A stretch of 64,000 nucleotides of DNA, taken from assembly GCA_002499905.1 (NCBI GenBank), contig DANP01000020.1, positions 186,001 through 250,000 on the forward strand. The letters run 5' to 3'. Positions 44,333 through 53,934 of the stretch are shown one piece after another. The position numbers were made by a program, and so were the translations under genes. This DNA comes from Methanolinea sp. UBA277. GTDB taxonomy: Archaea > Halobacteriota > Methanomicrobia > Methanomicrobiales > Methanospirillaceae. Every line of letters begins with the position of its first letter. The first letter of the stretch is position 1. The notes below the pieces were generated by a model. It was not told where the DNA came from. It saw only the letters and a list, made by a program, of their open reading frames with translations, and did no database searches.

Positions 44333-45334
44333 ATGGGTGTTGCACTGCGGGACATCATCGCCGAGTACAAGATACCGCTCTCCTGGGAGGCACTTGCCGG
44401 TGTTGCTGCTGTTGATGCACACAATGCACTCTACCAGTTCCTGAGCATCATCAGGCAGCCGGACGGCACCCCGCTCATGGATCGGGAGGGAAGGGTCACC
44501 TCCCACCTCTCGGGCATCCTCTTCCGGGCGGTCAATTTCATGGAGAAGGGAATCCGGCCGGTCTGGGTCTTTGATGGCACACCACCTGAATTCAAGCAGG
44601 AGACCATTGAGCAGCGCCGCTCGGTCCGGGAACAGGCCCGGGAGCGGTGGCAGGAAGCACTTGAACGGGGAGAAGTGGAAGAGGCCGCCAAACACGCCCG
44701 GGCATCATCACGGATAGACTTTGAGGTCATTACAACCTCCAAGCGCCTGCTCACCCTGCTCGGGCTCCCATACGTAGATGCCCCAAGCGAGGGGGAAGCC
44801 CAGGCAGCGGACATGGTCAGCAGGGGCGATGCCCGCTACGTGGCCTCACAGGACTACGACACACTCCTCTTCGGAGCGCCGGTGCTTATGCGGAACCTCA
44901 CCGTGAGCGGCCGGCGGAAGCTGCACGGAAGAACGATCTCAGTGAATCCAGAGCGGATAACCCTCGCGGAAGTCCTCTCAGGGCTTGGCATCTCCCGGGA
45001 AGACCTCATCCGGATCGGCATCCTGATCGGTACCGATTTCAATACCGGGGTGAAAGGGATCGGGGCCAAAACGGCGCTGAAAATTATCCGGAACGGCGAG
45101 TTCGACAAGGTGGCCGCGGAGAACCTCCCGGAGATCGATATTGAGGCGATCATGCGATTCTTCCTCGATCCCCCGGTCACCGCGGACTATGCTCTTGCCT
45201 GGAGCGAGCCTGACCGGGAGGGGGTACTCTCGATGCTCTGCGACACCTATGACTTCACACCTGACCGCGTGGAGAAGGCTCTCGATGGTCTCAAAGTGAA
45301 GGCCGGGCAGAAGACGCTCGACTCCTGGTTTTAA
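44333..45334 (+). CDS. fen: Flap endonuclease FEN1
   Basis: Structure-specific nuclease that removes 5' flaps in Okazaki fragment maturation and repair. It has the N region (VDAHNALYQFL), WVFDGTPPEFK, the I region acidic residues (APSEGEAQAADM; SQDYDTLLFG) and a helix-hairpin-helix (GTDFNTGVKGIGAKTALK). The last eight residues QKTLDSWF form a PCNA-binding box. ATG 44333 is chosen over TTG 44327. 333 residues. Confidence 0.96.
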   Translation: MGVALRDIIAEYKIPLSWEALAGVAAVDAHNALYQFLSIIRQPDGTPLMDREGRVTSHLSGILFRAVNFMEKGIRPVWVFDGTPPEFKQETIEQRRSVREQARERWQEALERGEVEEAAKHARASSRIDFEVITTSKRLLTLLGLPYVDAPSEGEAQAADMVSRGDARYVASQDYDTLLFGAPVLMRNLTVSGRRKLHGRTISVNPERITLAEVLSGLGISREDLIRIGILIGTDFNTGVKGIGAKTALKIIRNGEFDKVAAENLPEIDIEAIMRFFLDPPVTADYALAWSEPDREGVLSMLCDTYDFTPDRVEKALDGLKVKAGQKTLDSWF

Positions 45335-45499
45335 AAAGGTTGTACGGGGCCAGACGACCTCTGCTGCTGTCATCCCACGGGAGATGTCCCCTCTGGTGAC
45401 CAGATACTCATCCCGCGGTCAGCTGCCGCCTGGGGCTCCCAATGGGAGAACGGCAATGACGAATACGCCGTATCCGAAGGTTTCTCCCGTATGGAACGA

Positions 45500-46108
45500 T
45501 CAGGCCTGCTCTTTCTTGATCTCCTTCCATACGAAGATAAAACGCTGGACCGCGGTCAAATGCCCTATAGTCCCGAAGATGACCAGGAGCCATCCGAGAT
45601 ACGGGAGGCCGTACACCCCCGCAGGGATCAAAATGTTCAGGATGCCCGCGATGATCAGGAGGAAGAGCCGGTCCGCCCGTCCGAGAACCCCGCCGTAGTA
45701 GCGGCCGACCCCGATCGCCTGGGCCTGCGTGCCGAGGTAGGACACCATCAGGACACCGGTCAGGGCGAATACGCCGATCGGCCAGGGGGCAAATCCTCCG
45801 GCAAAGATACCGGTGATGATGAAGATATCGGCATACCGGTCCACGACGTGGTCGAGAAAATCTCCTTTCCGGCTCTGGATATTCATGGCCCGTGCCACCG
45901 CCCCGTCCATCGAATCAAAGGCGGCATTGCACATGATGAAGAATGTCCCGAACACGACCTCCCCGTAGTAGAAGGCAATACCGGCAAAGAGCGCCACAAA
46001 GAAGGCAGCAACGGTGAATGCATCGGGAGTGAGCCCTATCCGTATGGATATATCGACGAAGGGGCGGTAGATCCACTTGAGATGCGGGCGGAAGGTGTCA
46101 AGTGTCAT
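45500..46108 (-). CDS. CDP-alcohol phosphatidyltransferase (archaetidylinositol phosphate synthase-like)
   Basis: An integral membrane enzyme of archaeal lipid synthesis. The family motif is complete: DSMDGAVAR, then GDFLDHVVD with the spacing DxxDGxxAR(x8)GxxxDxxxD. Six hydrophobic helices are visible. In archaea this type usually joins CDP-archaeol to inositol phosphate. 202 residues. It overlaps the adenylate kinase gene by 4 bases. The 165-base gap 45335-45499 holds nothing recognised. Confidence 0.88.
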   Translation of the reverse strand: MTLDTFRPHLKWIYRPFVDISIRIGLTPDAFTVAAFFVALFAGIAFYYGEVVFGTFFIMCNAAFDSMDGAVARAMNIQSRKGDFLDHVVDRYADIFIITGIFAGGFAPWPIGVFALTGVLMVSYLGTQAQAIGVGRYYGGVLGRADRLFLLIIAGILNILIPAGVYGLPYLGWLLVIFGTIGHLTAVQRFIFVWKEIKKEQA

Positions 46109-46617
46109 TCTATCATCCCGATAAACGAAGACCAGTCAAGGAAACCGGATTGTGGCGGGATCTCCCCCCGGAAAAACCGGCCCACCCGGTCACAGCACTC
46201 CTGGATAGTCTTATCTGTTGTATCCAGTTCATAAACCTGCTCAGGGGTGAAGAGCTCGAGGGTCTCGACCAGCACGACATCCAGGGCTTCGGCGAGCGCG
46301 TTCTCCCTGACCTTCTCTTCACCGTACCCGCGTCCCTCGAGCCGGGCAGCCAGGACATCGGGCCGGCACCGGAGCACCGCGACCCGGTTGCAGGGGAGGA
46401 GGTGGGCCAGGTGTCCTTCAACAATCCCGTCGAACGGGGCGAATTCGGCTGCCCACCGGTCTTCATCGATGACCGTGGTCTCCCGGAGTGGGTCCTTTTC
46501 AATCACATAGTCCCCGGTCGTTTCAGACAGGTGCAGCACCCGGAAGCCCTCCTCATGGAGCAACCGTGCGATCGAACTCTTCCCCGTACCCGGTGTGCCG
46601 GTAATGCCGAACATCAT
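46105..46617 (-). CDS. AK6/Fap7-type adenylate kinase-like NTPase
   Basis: A P-loop kinase with GITGTPGTGKSSIARLL at the N-terminus and VEGHLAHLLPCNRVAVLRC downstream. The arrangement fits the AK6/Fap7 family, which acts in small-subunit ribosome maturation and has adenylate kinase activity. Starts at ATG 46617 or 46614; the former overlaps the hisC stop as ATGA. About 170 residues. Middle gene of hisC-AK6-lipid synthase. Confidence 0.9.
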   Translation of the reverse strand: MMFGITGTPGTGKSSIARLLHEEGFRVLHLSETTGDYVIEKDPLRETTVIDEDRWAAEFAPFDGIVEGHLAHLLPCNRVAVLRCRPDVLAARLEGRGYGEEKVRENALAEALDVVLVETLELFTPEQVYELDTTDKTIQECCDRVGRFFRGEIPPQSGFLDWSSFIGMIE

Positions 46618-47720
46618 GCCCGGGACCTGCAGATTCCGGTGATCGCAGATAGGAACAGCTCGTTCTCCCACTCATCCCCCACGCTCACCCGGATATAGCG
46701 GTCCGGGAGTCCGGGAAAACTGGCACATGACCGGACGATCACACCCTTTTCTGCGAGGAGGCGTACCATCTCGTCCCCAGTAGCGGGTGCGGTATCAAAC
46801 ATCACGAAATTGGCACCCGACGGACAGGACGGCAGGGCGCATTCCTCCCTGAAACGCTTCCTCCACTCCCGGACGTATGCCACATACCGCTCCATTCCCG
46901 CCCGGTCCTCCAGCGCTCCGGCCGCCGCACTTGCCGAGACGGTATTGAGGGTGAAGGGGGTTGCCGCCCGCTGATAGAACGGGACCAGCCAGCCGGGAAC
47001 AACGGCATACCCCACCCGGGCACCGGCAAGGGCGAAGGCCTTCGACATCGTCCGGCCGATGACCAGGTTGTCAAACTCCTTCATCAGGGGCAGGTAATCA
47101 GAATCAGAGAATTCAACATAGGCGTTATCGAGGAAGAGAATCCCGCTGATCCCCGAGAGGATCTCCCTGACCTCTTCTGCCGGGGTGACCGTACCGGTGG
47201 GGTTGTTCGGGCTGCAGAGGAAGGAGACCTTCGCATCCCGCGCCTGGTCGATGAACAGGCCGGTGTTGACCGGGAAATCCGGTTCCCTCGGGATCTCCAC
47301 CACCTCTGCTGCCTGGGCCAGGGCGGCGAGCCGGTAGAACGAGAAGGTTGGCACCGAAACGGCAACCCGGTCTCCGGGACTCACCAGCGTCCGGATAACC
47401 GTTTCGATCACCCCGTCCATCCCGACACCGGTGACGAAGCAGTAGTCACCGTGGAACCGGGCGAGTGCTCCGGTGAGCGTTGCCATGCTCTCATCCGGGT
47501 AGCGGTTCGCTCCCTTCAGCGCTTCACACCCCTCCCTGACTGCCGCAGCGGACGGGGGCCACGGGTTCTCGTTGCTCGCCAGCCGGGCAACCCGGGAGAT
47601 GCCGTGCTGCCGGGCAATATCCTCTGCCTTCGCGGCAAAGACGTAGCCTCCGGAGCGGTACAGGTTCCGGGTCAGCCGGTCGTACCGGCTTCCGGCAGGA
47701 TTCTTATCGTTTCCGGCCAT
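46614..47720 (-). CDS. hisC: Histidinol-phosphate aminotransferase
   Basis: PLP enzyme of histidine synthesis. ARLASNENPWPPS, CSPNNPTGT, FLDNAYVEF and the PLP lysine in GRTMSKAFALAGARVGY are conserved. 368 residues. First gene of its three-gene run, with no other his genes in the window. The order hisC then nucleotide kinase then lipid enzyme gives no single pathway. Confidence 0.92.
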   Translation of the reverse strand: MAGNDKNPAGSRYDRLTRNLYRSGGYVFAAKAEDIARQHGISRVARLASNENPWPPSAAAVREGCEALKGANRYPDESMATLTGALARFHGDYCFVTGVGMDGVIETVIRTLVSPGDRVAVSVPTFSFYRLAALAQAAEVVEIPREPDFPVNTGLFIDQARDAKVSFLCSPNNPTGTVTPAEEVREILSGISGILFLDNAYVEFSDSDYLPLMKEFDNLVIGRTMSKAFALAGARVGYAVVPGWLVPFYQRAATPFTLNTVSASAAAGALEDRAGMERYVAYVREWRKRFREECALPSCPSGANFVMFDTAPATGDEMVRLLAEKGVIVRSCASFPGLPDRYIRVSVGDEWENELFLSAITGICRSRA

Positions 47721-47834
47721 GTATGGCGTTCCGGAATAGTATGCTCATGGGATCAGATAACTCCATTGCCGGAATCAGGGTATTGAGCATTTGCAGGGAG
47801 ATATCTTTACACGGTTGCGCGACAACCCTGATGT

Positions 47835-48716
47835 ATGGCGGATCATAGCCCTGCATTATCGCTTTCACAGCTGATTGCCCTCATCATCTTCTCTCTCATC
47901 GTGCTGACAGGTCAGGCAGCCGGGGCTTCAGTCAGTTTCAATCAATCCCCGATCAGTGTGATGCCGGGAGATGTAACAACAGTCGATCTCATCCTCGATA
48001 CCGCGCCGGCCGGCATTTCAGGGTTTGCTATCAGAATCAGCATGGAGGATCCCTCCATCGGGGAGATCACAGCAGTGACGCTGCCCGGGTGGGCTGAACT
48101 CTCGGATATTGCCGGTGTTCCAGGACCGGAGGTCCGGATTATCGCCGTCGACCTGCAGGAGATGGTAGATAAGGGCGCGAGCGGAATTCTCCTGGCCACG
48201 CTCTCCGTGAAAGGGCTCTCTCCCGGGACAACGGAGATTCTCCTCATGGACCCTAAATTCGATGATGATGAAGATGGGAGGATTGTCCTGACTCTCTCCA
48301 ATACCTCGTTCACCGTTACGACCGAGGTGTCTACCATCCCACCCACGACGAATGCTACCGCCACAATCACGACGACCACCACCGCCACTGCAACGACCAG
48401 CAGCTCTGTTTTGACCGGCGGGTCCGGTGGCGCCGGGTCCGGTGGCGGTGGGTCCGGTGGCGGATCCTATTCCCCCGGCACCACTCCAATCCCTGGAATA
48501 CCCGGCAATGAAACCAACGTCACCATCACGTCAGAACAAACCGGAATAGAGACAGCAGAGGCCCCCGTATCAGCGACGACCCCTGCCGCTCCGTTCACCA
48601 CCCTCCCTGAGACTGCGCCACCGGTAACCGGTAGTCAGGGCATTCCCTTCCTCACGGTGCCGGGAATCCTGGTACTGATTGGTGCAATGGTTCTGCTGGG
48701 CCGCAAAAAGAGATAA
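47835..48716 (+). CDS. Cohesin-like surface protein with Gly-Ser linker and C-terminal anchor
   Basis: A 293-residue exported protein. A signal peptide (about 1-30, ending TGQAAGA) precedes a cohesin-like beta domain (about 32-155: SVSFNQSPISVMPGDVTTVD). A Thr-rich stretch (TITTTTTATATTSS) and a Gly-Ser repeat follow, likely glycosylated and flexible. The C-terminus is a hydrophobic helix (VPGILVLIGAMVLLG) with RKKR, a sorting or anchor signal that resembles but does not match PGF-CTERM. It stands alone, divergent from hisC. Confidence 0.8.
   Translation: MADHSPALSLSQLIALIIFSLIVLTGQAAGASVSFNQSPISVMPGDVTTVDLILDTAPAGISGFAIRISMEDPSIGEITAVTLPGWAELSDIAGVPGPEVRIIAVDLQEMVDKGASGILLATLSVKGLSPGTTEILLMDPKFDDDEDGRIVLTLSNTSFTVTTEVSTIPPTTNATATITTTTTATATTSSSVLTGGSGGAGSGGGGSGGGSYSPGTTPIPGIPGNETNVTITSEQTGIETAEAPVSATTPAAPFTTLPETAPPVTGSQGIPFLTVPGILVLIGAMVLLGRKKR
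48420..48464 (+). repeat. Three 15-base tandem repeats in the surface-protein gene
   Basis: The unit GGGTCCGGTGGCGNN occurs three times back to back (48420, 48435, 48450), differing only in the last two bases. Each unit encodes Gly-Ser-Gly-Gly-(Ala/Gly). In-frame slippage would change linker length without breaking the protein. Confidence 0.85.
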
Positions 48717-48744
48717 TTCCGGGAAAACCCACATCCAGCTCTTT

Positions 48745-49884
48745 TTACCGGGAAGATTCTGAAAGGGCGCTGCCGATAACCCGTGCAGCCTGATCGATCT
48801 CTTGATCGGTGATAACCAGCGGCGGCACCATCCGCAGGTTGCCATCGGCCGCACAGTTGACCAGCACCCCGTTCTCCGCACACTGCTTCTGGACGGCCGG
48901 ACAGGAATCTCCGACTGAAATCCCGATCATGAGCCCTTTCTGCCGCGGCGTGAAGGCGATAAGGTGTTCTGCAAACCGGCGGCCTTTCCGCTCCACATCC
49001 GGGAGGACCTGCTCGATGACCCCGATGGTCGCGCTCGCCGCGGCACAGGCCAGCGGGCCGCCGGCAAACGTACTGCCATGCTCGCTCTTCCTGAACTCAA
49101 GCCCCTCGCGTGCAAGGAGGGCTCCCATGGGAAAACCGCTGGCAATCCCCTTGGCGAGGGTCACGATATCCGGCTGCACCCCGGTGTGCTGGATGGCCAG
49201 CCACGTCCCGGTCCGCCCCATGCCGGTCTGGACCTCGTCGGCGATCATGAGCGCCCCGGTGGCATTACACAGCTCGCGGATGCTCCGGATGAATTCCACC
49301 GGCGGAATGATGACCCCTGCCTCGCCCTGGATCGGCTCGACGAAGACCGCTGCAACGCTCTCATCCATGACCTTCTCAAGCCCGGCAGAATCGCCGTACT
49401 CGACGAAGGAACAGGCGGGTTCGAGGGGCTGGAAGGGTTCGCGGATCGCTGGTTTATGGGTGACCGAGAGCGACCCGAGCGTGCGGCCGTGGAACCCGTG
49501 GGTGAAGGCCACGAACCGCTTTCTCCCGGTCGCAAGGCGGGCGAGCTTGATGGCCCCGTCGTTGGCCTCTGCCCCTGAGTTTGCAAAGAATGCCTTATGC
49601 ATACCGCAGATCTCTACGAGTTTCCGGGCCAGTTCGGCCTGCCCCGGTACGTAGTACAGGTTTGAGCAGTGAATCAGGCGCCCGGCCTGCTCACAGATCG
49701 CTTTCGTAACCAGGGGATGGCAGTGGCCGGTGCTGCAGACCGCAATCCCGGCGACACAGTCTATGTACTCCTTCCCCTCTGCATCCCATACCTTCGACCC
49801 GAATCCCCGCTCGATCATGATCTCGCGGGAGAACGCAGGCATGTAGTACCGCGCCTCTAGCTCACGATAGTTCATATGATTCAT
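48745..49884 (-). CDS. argD: Acetylornithine aminotransferase
   Basis: PLP aminotransferase of arginine synthesis, possibly also used for succinyldiaminopimelate. NSGAEANDGAIKLAR, HGFHGRTLGSLS, ADEVQTGMGRTG and the PLP lysine in TLAKGIASGFPMGA are conserved. 379 residues. It starts 12 bases after guaAB and seems to be the last gene of pyrG-guaAB-argD. Confidence 0.92.
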   Translation of the reverse strand: MNHMNYRELEARYYMPAFSREIMIERGFGSKVWDAEGKEYIDCVAGIAVCSTGHCHPLVTKAICEQAGRLIHCSNLYYVPGQAELARKLVEICGMHKAFFANSGAEANDGAIKLARLATGRKRFVAFTHGFHGRTLGSLSVTHKPAIREPFQPLEPACSFVEYGDSAGLEKVMDESVAAVFVEPIQGEAGVIIPPVEFIRSIRELCNATGALMIADEVQTGMGRTGTWLAIQHTGVQPDIVTLAKGIASGFPMGALLAREGLEFRKSEHGSTFAGGPLACAAASATIGVIEQVLPDVERKGRRFAEHLIAFTPRQKGLMIGISVGDSCPAVQKQCAENGVLVNCAADGNLRMVPPLVITDQEIDQAARVIGSALSESSR

Positions 49885-49896
49885 TCTCTCCTCTGC

Positions 49897-50814
49897 TCAT
49901 TCGTATTCGATCGTGGCCGGGGGCTTGGGGGTGATATCGTAGACCACCCGGGCAACGCTCGGGATCTCGGCGGTAATACGCGATGCAAGATGGGCAAGCA
50001 TGTCATACGGGATCTCGAGGGGATCGGCGGTCATCCCGTCCCTTGAGTTGACCGCCCGGACGGCAACGATCCACCCGTGTATCCGGTTGTCCCCCTTCAC
50101 ACCGGTCCCGAGACCGAGCACCGCGGCAAAGCACTGCCAGGGGAGGTACAGGTCGACCAGCTCTTCCTCAACGATCGCGTTTGCCTCACGTACCACATCG
50201 ATCTTCTCCCGGGTCACCTCCCCGATCACCCGGACGGCGAGGCCCGGACCCGGGAAGGGCATGCGGTGCTGGATCTCCGGGGGAAGGGCCAGCGCCCCGG
50301 CAACTTCCCGGACTTCGTCCTTGTACAGGTCCCGGAGAGGCTCGATCACCTTCGCAAACTGCATGTGGAGCGGCATGCCGCCCACGTTGTGGTGGCTCTT
50401 GATCCCGCCCTCGCTCTCGATACGGTCGGGGTATATAGTGCCCTGGAGCAGGTACCGGGCCCCGGTTCTGGTGGCCTCCCGCTCGAAGACCCGGATGAAC
50501 CGTTCTCCAATCACCTTCCGCTTCTGTTCGGGATCAACGATCCCGGAGAGCGCGGAGAGGAACTCCTCTTCCGCATGAACGATGTGGAGGTTCAGGTACC
50601 CGAACATCTGGGCGATACGTTCTGTCTCCCTCTTCCTCATCAGCCCGGTATCCACGTAGATGGGGATGAGCCGGTCGCCGATGGCCCGGGCAGCAAGTGC
50701 AGCGCAGACCGAGCTGTCGACCCCGCCTGATAGGGCAATGACCACGTGGTGGGTTCCGGCCTCGCTCTGTATCTCCCCGATGGCTTCCCTGATGAACCGT
50801 TCCGTCTGTACCAT
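49897..50814 (-). CDS. guaAB: GMP synthase, ATP-pyrophosphatase subunit B
   Basis: Archaeal GMP synthase is split; this is the subunit that adenylates XMP and accepts ammonia. IALSGGVDSSVCAAL is the PP-loop, and HRMPFPGPGLAVRVIGEV and the C-terminal YDITPKPPATIEYE are GuaA signatures. The glutaminase subunit must be elsewhere. ATG 50814 follows CAGGAGGTAAG; the longer frame to 50925 is pyrG shadow. 305 residues. Confidence 0.95.
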   Translation of the reverse strand: MVQTERFIREAIGEIQSEAGTHHVVIALSGGVDSSVCAALAARAIGDRLIPIYVDTGLMRKRETERIAQMFGYLNLHIVHAEEEFLSALSGIVDPEQKRKVIGERFIRVFEREATRTGARYLLQGTIYPDRIESEGGIKSHHNVGGMPLHMQFAKVIEPLRDLYKDEVREVAGALALPPEIQHRMPFPGPGLAVRVIGEVTREKIDVVREANAIVEEELVDLYLPWQCFAAVLGLGTGVKGDNRIHGWIVAVRAVNSRDGMTADPLEIPYDMLAHLASRITAEIPSVARVVYDITPKPPATIEYE

Positions 50815-50821
50815 ATTGTAC

Positions 50822-52402
50822 TTACCTCCTGCTCCTCCGTGCCCGGCATGCTTCCACAAATCCCCTGAACGGTGGTGATGGCCGGGTGGGGCGTGACCGG
50901 AACTCGGGGTGGAACTGGGTGGCAAGGAAGAAGGGATGGTCCGGGATCTCGCAGATCTCCATCCGGTTTTTCCACATCCCTGAAAAGATCATACCGCCTT
51001 TCTCTAGCTCGGAGATATACTCCGGGTTCACCTCATACCGGTGCCGGTGCCGTTCGATAATCTCCTTCTGCCCGTAGATCTGCATGGCCAGGGTATGCTC
51101 CTTCAGGGTGACAGGATAGTTTCCGAGGCGCATGGTCCCGCCGAGGTCGGTCACCCCCTCCTGTTCGGGGAGGATGGCGATCACATGGCGTCCCTCGCCT
51201 ATCTCGGCACTGGTCGCATCCTCCCACCCGAGCACGTGGCGCGAAAACTCTACCACTGCGAGCTGGAACCCGAGGCAGAGCCCGAGCAGGGGGATCCCGC
51301 GGGTCCGGGCGTACTGAATCGCTCCGATCTTGCCCTCGAGACCCCGCTGGCCGAACCCGCCGGGAATCAGGATCCCGTCAACATCGGCAAGGTGCGATTC
51401 ATCGTAGCGCTCGGCATCGAGCCAGGTTATCTTCACTTCGGTGGAGAGCGCCCGTCCCGCATGCTTGAGGGCCTCCTTGATGCTCAGGTAGACATCCTCA
51501 ACCCCGTACTTGCTGACGATCCCCACCTGCACCCTGGAGGTGTACTCCCGGGAAACCAGGCTGTACCAGCTGGTGTCCGGCTTCTTCTCCCCGAGCCGGA
51601 GGTGCCTGAAGAGGACCTCGGCGATACCCTCTTTCTCCATCTCCATCGGAACCTGGTAGATATCGGGGACCGTTGCCGCACTGATGACGCCCTGCTGGGA
51701 CAGGTCGCAGAAGGCCGAGATCTTCCGCTTGGTCTGGGAGCCGATGGGCCGCTCTCCCCTCCCGACGATGATATCGGCGTGCAGGCCAAGCTCACGGAGG
51801 GCCTTGACCGAGTGCTGGGTGGGCTTGGTCTTGAGATCCCCCATGGAGTCTTCCGGAAAAAGGGTGACATGGATCAGGACCGTATCCTCTTCCGGGAGCT
51901 CCCCGCGCATCTGGCGGACGGCCTCGAGGAATGGCATGCTCTCGATATCCCCGACGGTTCCACCCACTTCTACCAGGCAGATGTCGGCCTTCCCGTTCCC
52001 GGATGTCGCGTCATGGGCCGCTGCCCTGATGCAGGACTTGATCTCCTCGGTGATGTGGGGAATGATCTGGACCGTCTCCCCCAGATACTCCCCTTTCCGC
52101 TCCTTGTCGATCACGCTCCGGTAGATCTTGCCGGTGGTGAGATTGTGATCGGAGGTGAGGTCGATATCGAGGAACCGCTCGTAGTTGCCAAGATCAAGAT
52201 CCACTTCTCCCCCGTCAGAGAGGACAAAGACCTCGCCATGCTGGCCGGGGTTCATGGTTCCGGCATCGATGTTCAGGTAGGGATCGATCTTTACCGCAGT
52301 CACACCGTAGTCGCGGTTCTTGAGGATTCTTCCGATCGACGCGGCGGTGATTCCCTTGCCAAGGCCGCTCATCACCCCCCCGGTTACAAAGATGTATTTC
52401 AC
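50822..52402 (-). CDS. pyrG: CTP synthase
   Basis: Makes CTP from UTP with glutamine or ammonia. The N-terminal amidoligase starts YIFVTGGVMSGLGKGITAAS; the C-terminal glutaminase has the nucleophile in LLGLCLGFQLAVVEF and the His-Glu pair in QFHPEFRSRP. 526 residues, full length. It lies 7 bases upstream of guaAB, joining the two amidotransferase-type nucleotide steps in one transcript. Confidence 0.97.
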   Translation of the reverse strand: MKYIFVTGGVMSGLGKGITAASIGRILKNRDYGVTAVKIDPYLNIDAGTMNPGQHGEVFVLSDGGEVDLDLGNYERFLDIDLTSDHNLTTGKIYRSVIDKERKGEYLGETVQIIPHITEEIKSCIRAAAHDATSGNGKADICLVEVGGTVGDIESMPFLEAVRQMRGELPEEDTVLIHVTLFPEDSMGDLKTKPTQHSVKALRELGLHADIIVGRGERPIGSQTKRKISAFCDLSQQGVISAATVPDIYQVPMEMEKEGIAEVLFRHLRLGEKKPDTSWYSLVSREYTSRVQVGIVSKYGVEDVYLSIKEALKHAGRALSTEVKITWLDAERYDESHLADVDGILIPGGFGQRGLEGKIGAIQYARTRGIPLLGLCLGFQLAVVEFSRHVLGWEDATSAEIGEGRHVIAILPEQEGVTDLGGTMRLGNYPVTLKEHTLAMQIYGQKEIIERHRHRYEVNPEYISELEKGGMIFSGMWKNRMEICEIPDHPFFLATQFHPEFRSRPTRPSPPFRGFVEACRARRSRR

Positions 52403-52496
52403 GAAGACTACCCACCCAGGCGCGAACCTGTTATCTGGTGTATCTATTCTACGCGGCTGGTGATAGTTTTTGTTCCATGCTCCCCCGAGAGGGGGG

Positions 52497-52907
52497 TCAT
52501 CCTCTCGTCACGGCATAGGCGGCGGAACACCGGGCAAGGATCCTGTCCTCACCCTCACGGGTCACGTCCCCCTCGGCAAAGATGACCCTGCGCCCCCGTT
52601 TGACGACGGTTCCTGAGGCAATCAGCACTCCTCCCTGCGTCCCGGCAAGAAAGGACGTGGTCTCGGAGATGGTGGCAATACGCTCCCCGGGATCGAGCAG
52701 CGGGTAGATGGCAAGGACCATGGCTTCATCGGCGAGAGCGGTAAAGATTCCCCCCTGAAGCCATTCCTCGCCGTTCATCATGTCCTGCCGCACCGGCATC
52801 CTGATCTCGGCCGATCCTTTTCCGATGGCTCCCAGTTCAACTCCCATGAGGGTAAAGAATGGGTTTGCATCCCTCCCCTGCTCCCGTATACGCTCGATGT
52901 AGCTCAT
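52497..52907 (-). CDS. PaaI-type hotdog-fold thioesterase
   Basis: A 136-residue acyl-CoA thioesterase-like protein. NPFFTLMGVELGAIGKGSAE and the active-site region NGEEWLQGGIFTALADEAM followed by TTSFLAG and SGTVVKRGRRVIFAEGDV are the PaaI pattern. The start at 52907 (MSYIERIREQG) removes a shadow extension. Substrate unknown. Confidence 0.85.
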   Translation of the reverse strand: MSYIERIREQGRDANPFFTLMGVELGAIGKGSAEIRMPVRQDMMNGEEWLQGGIFTALADEAMVLAIYPLLDPGERIATISETTSFLAGTQGGVLIASGTVVKRGRRVIFAEGDVTREGEDRILARCSAAYAVTRG

Positions 52908-52983
52908 GATTCCGAGATTCGGACTCTGCCGGCATAAGGGTGCCGGACATCCTTTTTTTTGTTCCGGAACCAAACATACTGGT

Positions 52984-53214
52984 ATGGATGTCGATGAGGA
53001 GAAGGAGCTGCTGAAAGACCTGATCTGGCTCAATGCCGTGATCGCCACCGAGCTCATCCAGATCACCGAGAATGTCTCTTCCATTCTCCGCCAGGGACCG
53101 CCCCCCGAATCCTGTCTTGTGGATCACAACCGGCTCAGGGAGCAGGCGCTGACGATTGTCGAGAAGTACCGGGATGCACCAGCACTCAGGGAACACCTGC
53201 TCGGCCACCGATAA
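52984..53214 (+). CDS. Small acidic-helical protein, function unknown
   Basis: A 76-residue protein (MDVDEEKELLKDLIWLNAVI at the start), mostly helical with an amphipathic middle (ATELIQITENVSSILRQG). ATG 52984; the longer frame from 52906 is unlikely. It lies 24 bases ahead of the glycosyltransferase and could be the first gene of the operon that ends with the BREX-like ATPase. Family not recognised. Confidence 0.65.
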   Translation: MDVDEEKELLKDLIWLNAVIATELIQITENVSSILRQGPPPESCLVDHNRLREQALTIVEKYRDAPALREHLLGHR

Positions 53215-53238
53215 CCGGAGAGGAGCCTGATTCCACAC

Positions 53239-53934
53239 GTGACACCCGCATACAGTATCATCATCCCGGCCTACAACGAGGAGAACCGGATCCGGGGTCT
53301 CCTCGACCAGATGCCTGGCATGGCGGGCCAGTACATCGTTGTCTGTGACGGGACTGATGCCACTCCCGGGATTGTTGTATCGTTCGCCCGGGCCCATCCC
53401 GATCTTGACCTGGTCTGCCTGACATACAACCGGAGGCTTGGGAAAGGGGGTGCGGTCAGGGAGGGGTTCGCCCATGCTGCCGGTCCCCTGGTCGGGTTCA
53501 TGGATGCCGACGGGTCGACTTCCCTCTCCCAGATGGAAGATCTCATCGACAGTATCAACGGTGCCGACGGCATCATCGGCTCGCGCTGGCTGCCGGGCTC
53601 CGTGATTCCGGTACAGCAGGGGATTGCACGGCGGCTCGAGAGCAGGGTGTTCAACCTCCTGGTCCGTCTCCTCTTCTTGCTCTCGTTTTCAGATACGCAG
53701 TGCGGTGCAAAAGTATTTAAAAAATCAGCCATCGATGCTGTGGTAGATGATATGGTCTCGACGGGATTCGAGTTTGACGTCGAGCTCCTGTGGCGGCTCT
53801 CCCGGAAGGGGTTCCTGGTCAGGGAGCACCCGATCACCTGGGAAAACCAGGGGGCATCACGAGTGAAAACGATGGATATCTTCCGGATGCTCGCCGCCCT
53901 CATCTCCCTTCGCCTTGGAGGGGCGGGGCGATGA
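53239..53934 (+). CDS. Dolichyl-phosphate-type GT2 glycosyltransferase
   Basis: A 231-residue family 2 glycosyltransferase that probably transfers a sugar from a nucleotide donor to polyprenyl phosphate. SIIIPAYNEENRI, the DxD motif in FMDADGST, GSRWLPGS and DTQCGAKVFKK are DPM1/ALG5-like features. No C-terminal membrane helices are seen. Starts at GTG 53239. Its stop overlaps the TPR gene start (ATGA), so they are translationally coupled. Confidence 0.88.
   Translation: MTPAYSIIIPAYNEENRIRGLLDQMPGMAGQYIVVCDGTDATPGIVVSFARAHPDLDLVCLTYNRRLGKGGAVREGFAHAAGPLVGFMDADGSTSLSQMEDLIDSINGADGIIGSRWLPGSVIPVQQGIARRLESRVFNLLVRLLFLLSFSDTQCGAKVFKKSAIDAVVDDMVSTGFEFDVELLWRLSRKGFLVREHPITWENQGASRVKTMDIFRMLAALISLRLGGAGR

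Noticed and set aside
51041..52585. 514-residue plus-strand open frame
   Set aside because: Antisense of pyrG, whose motifs are complete on the other strand.
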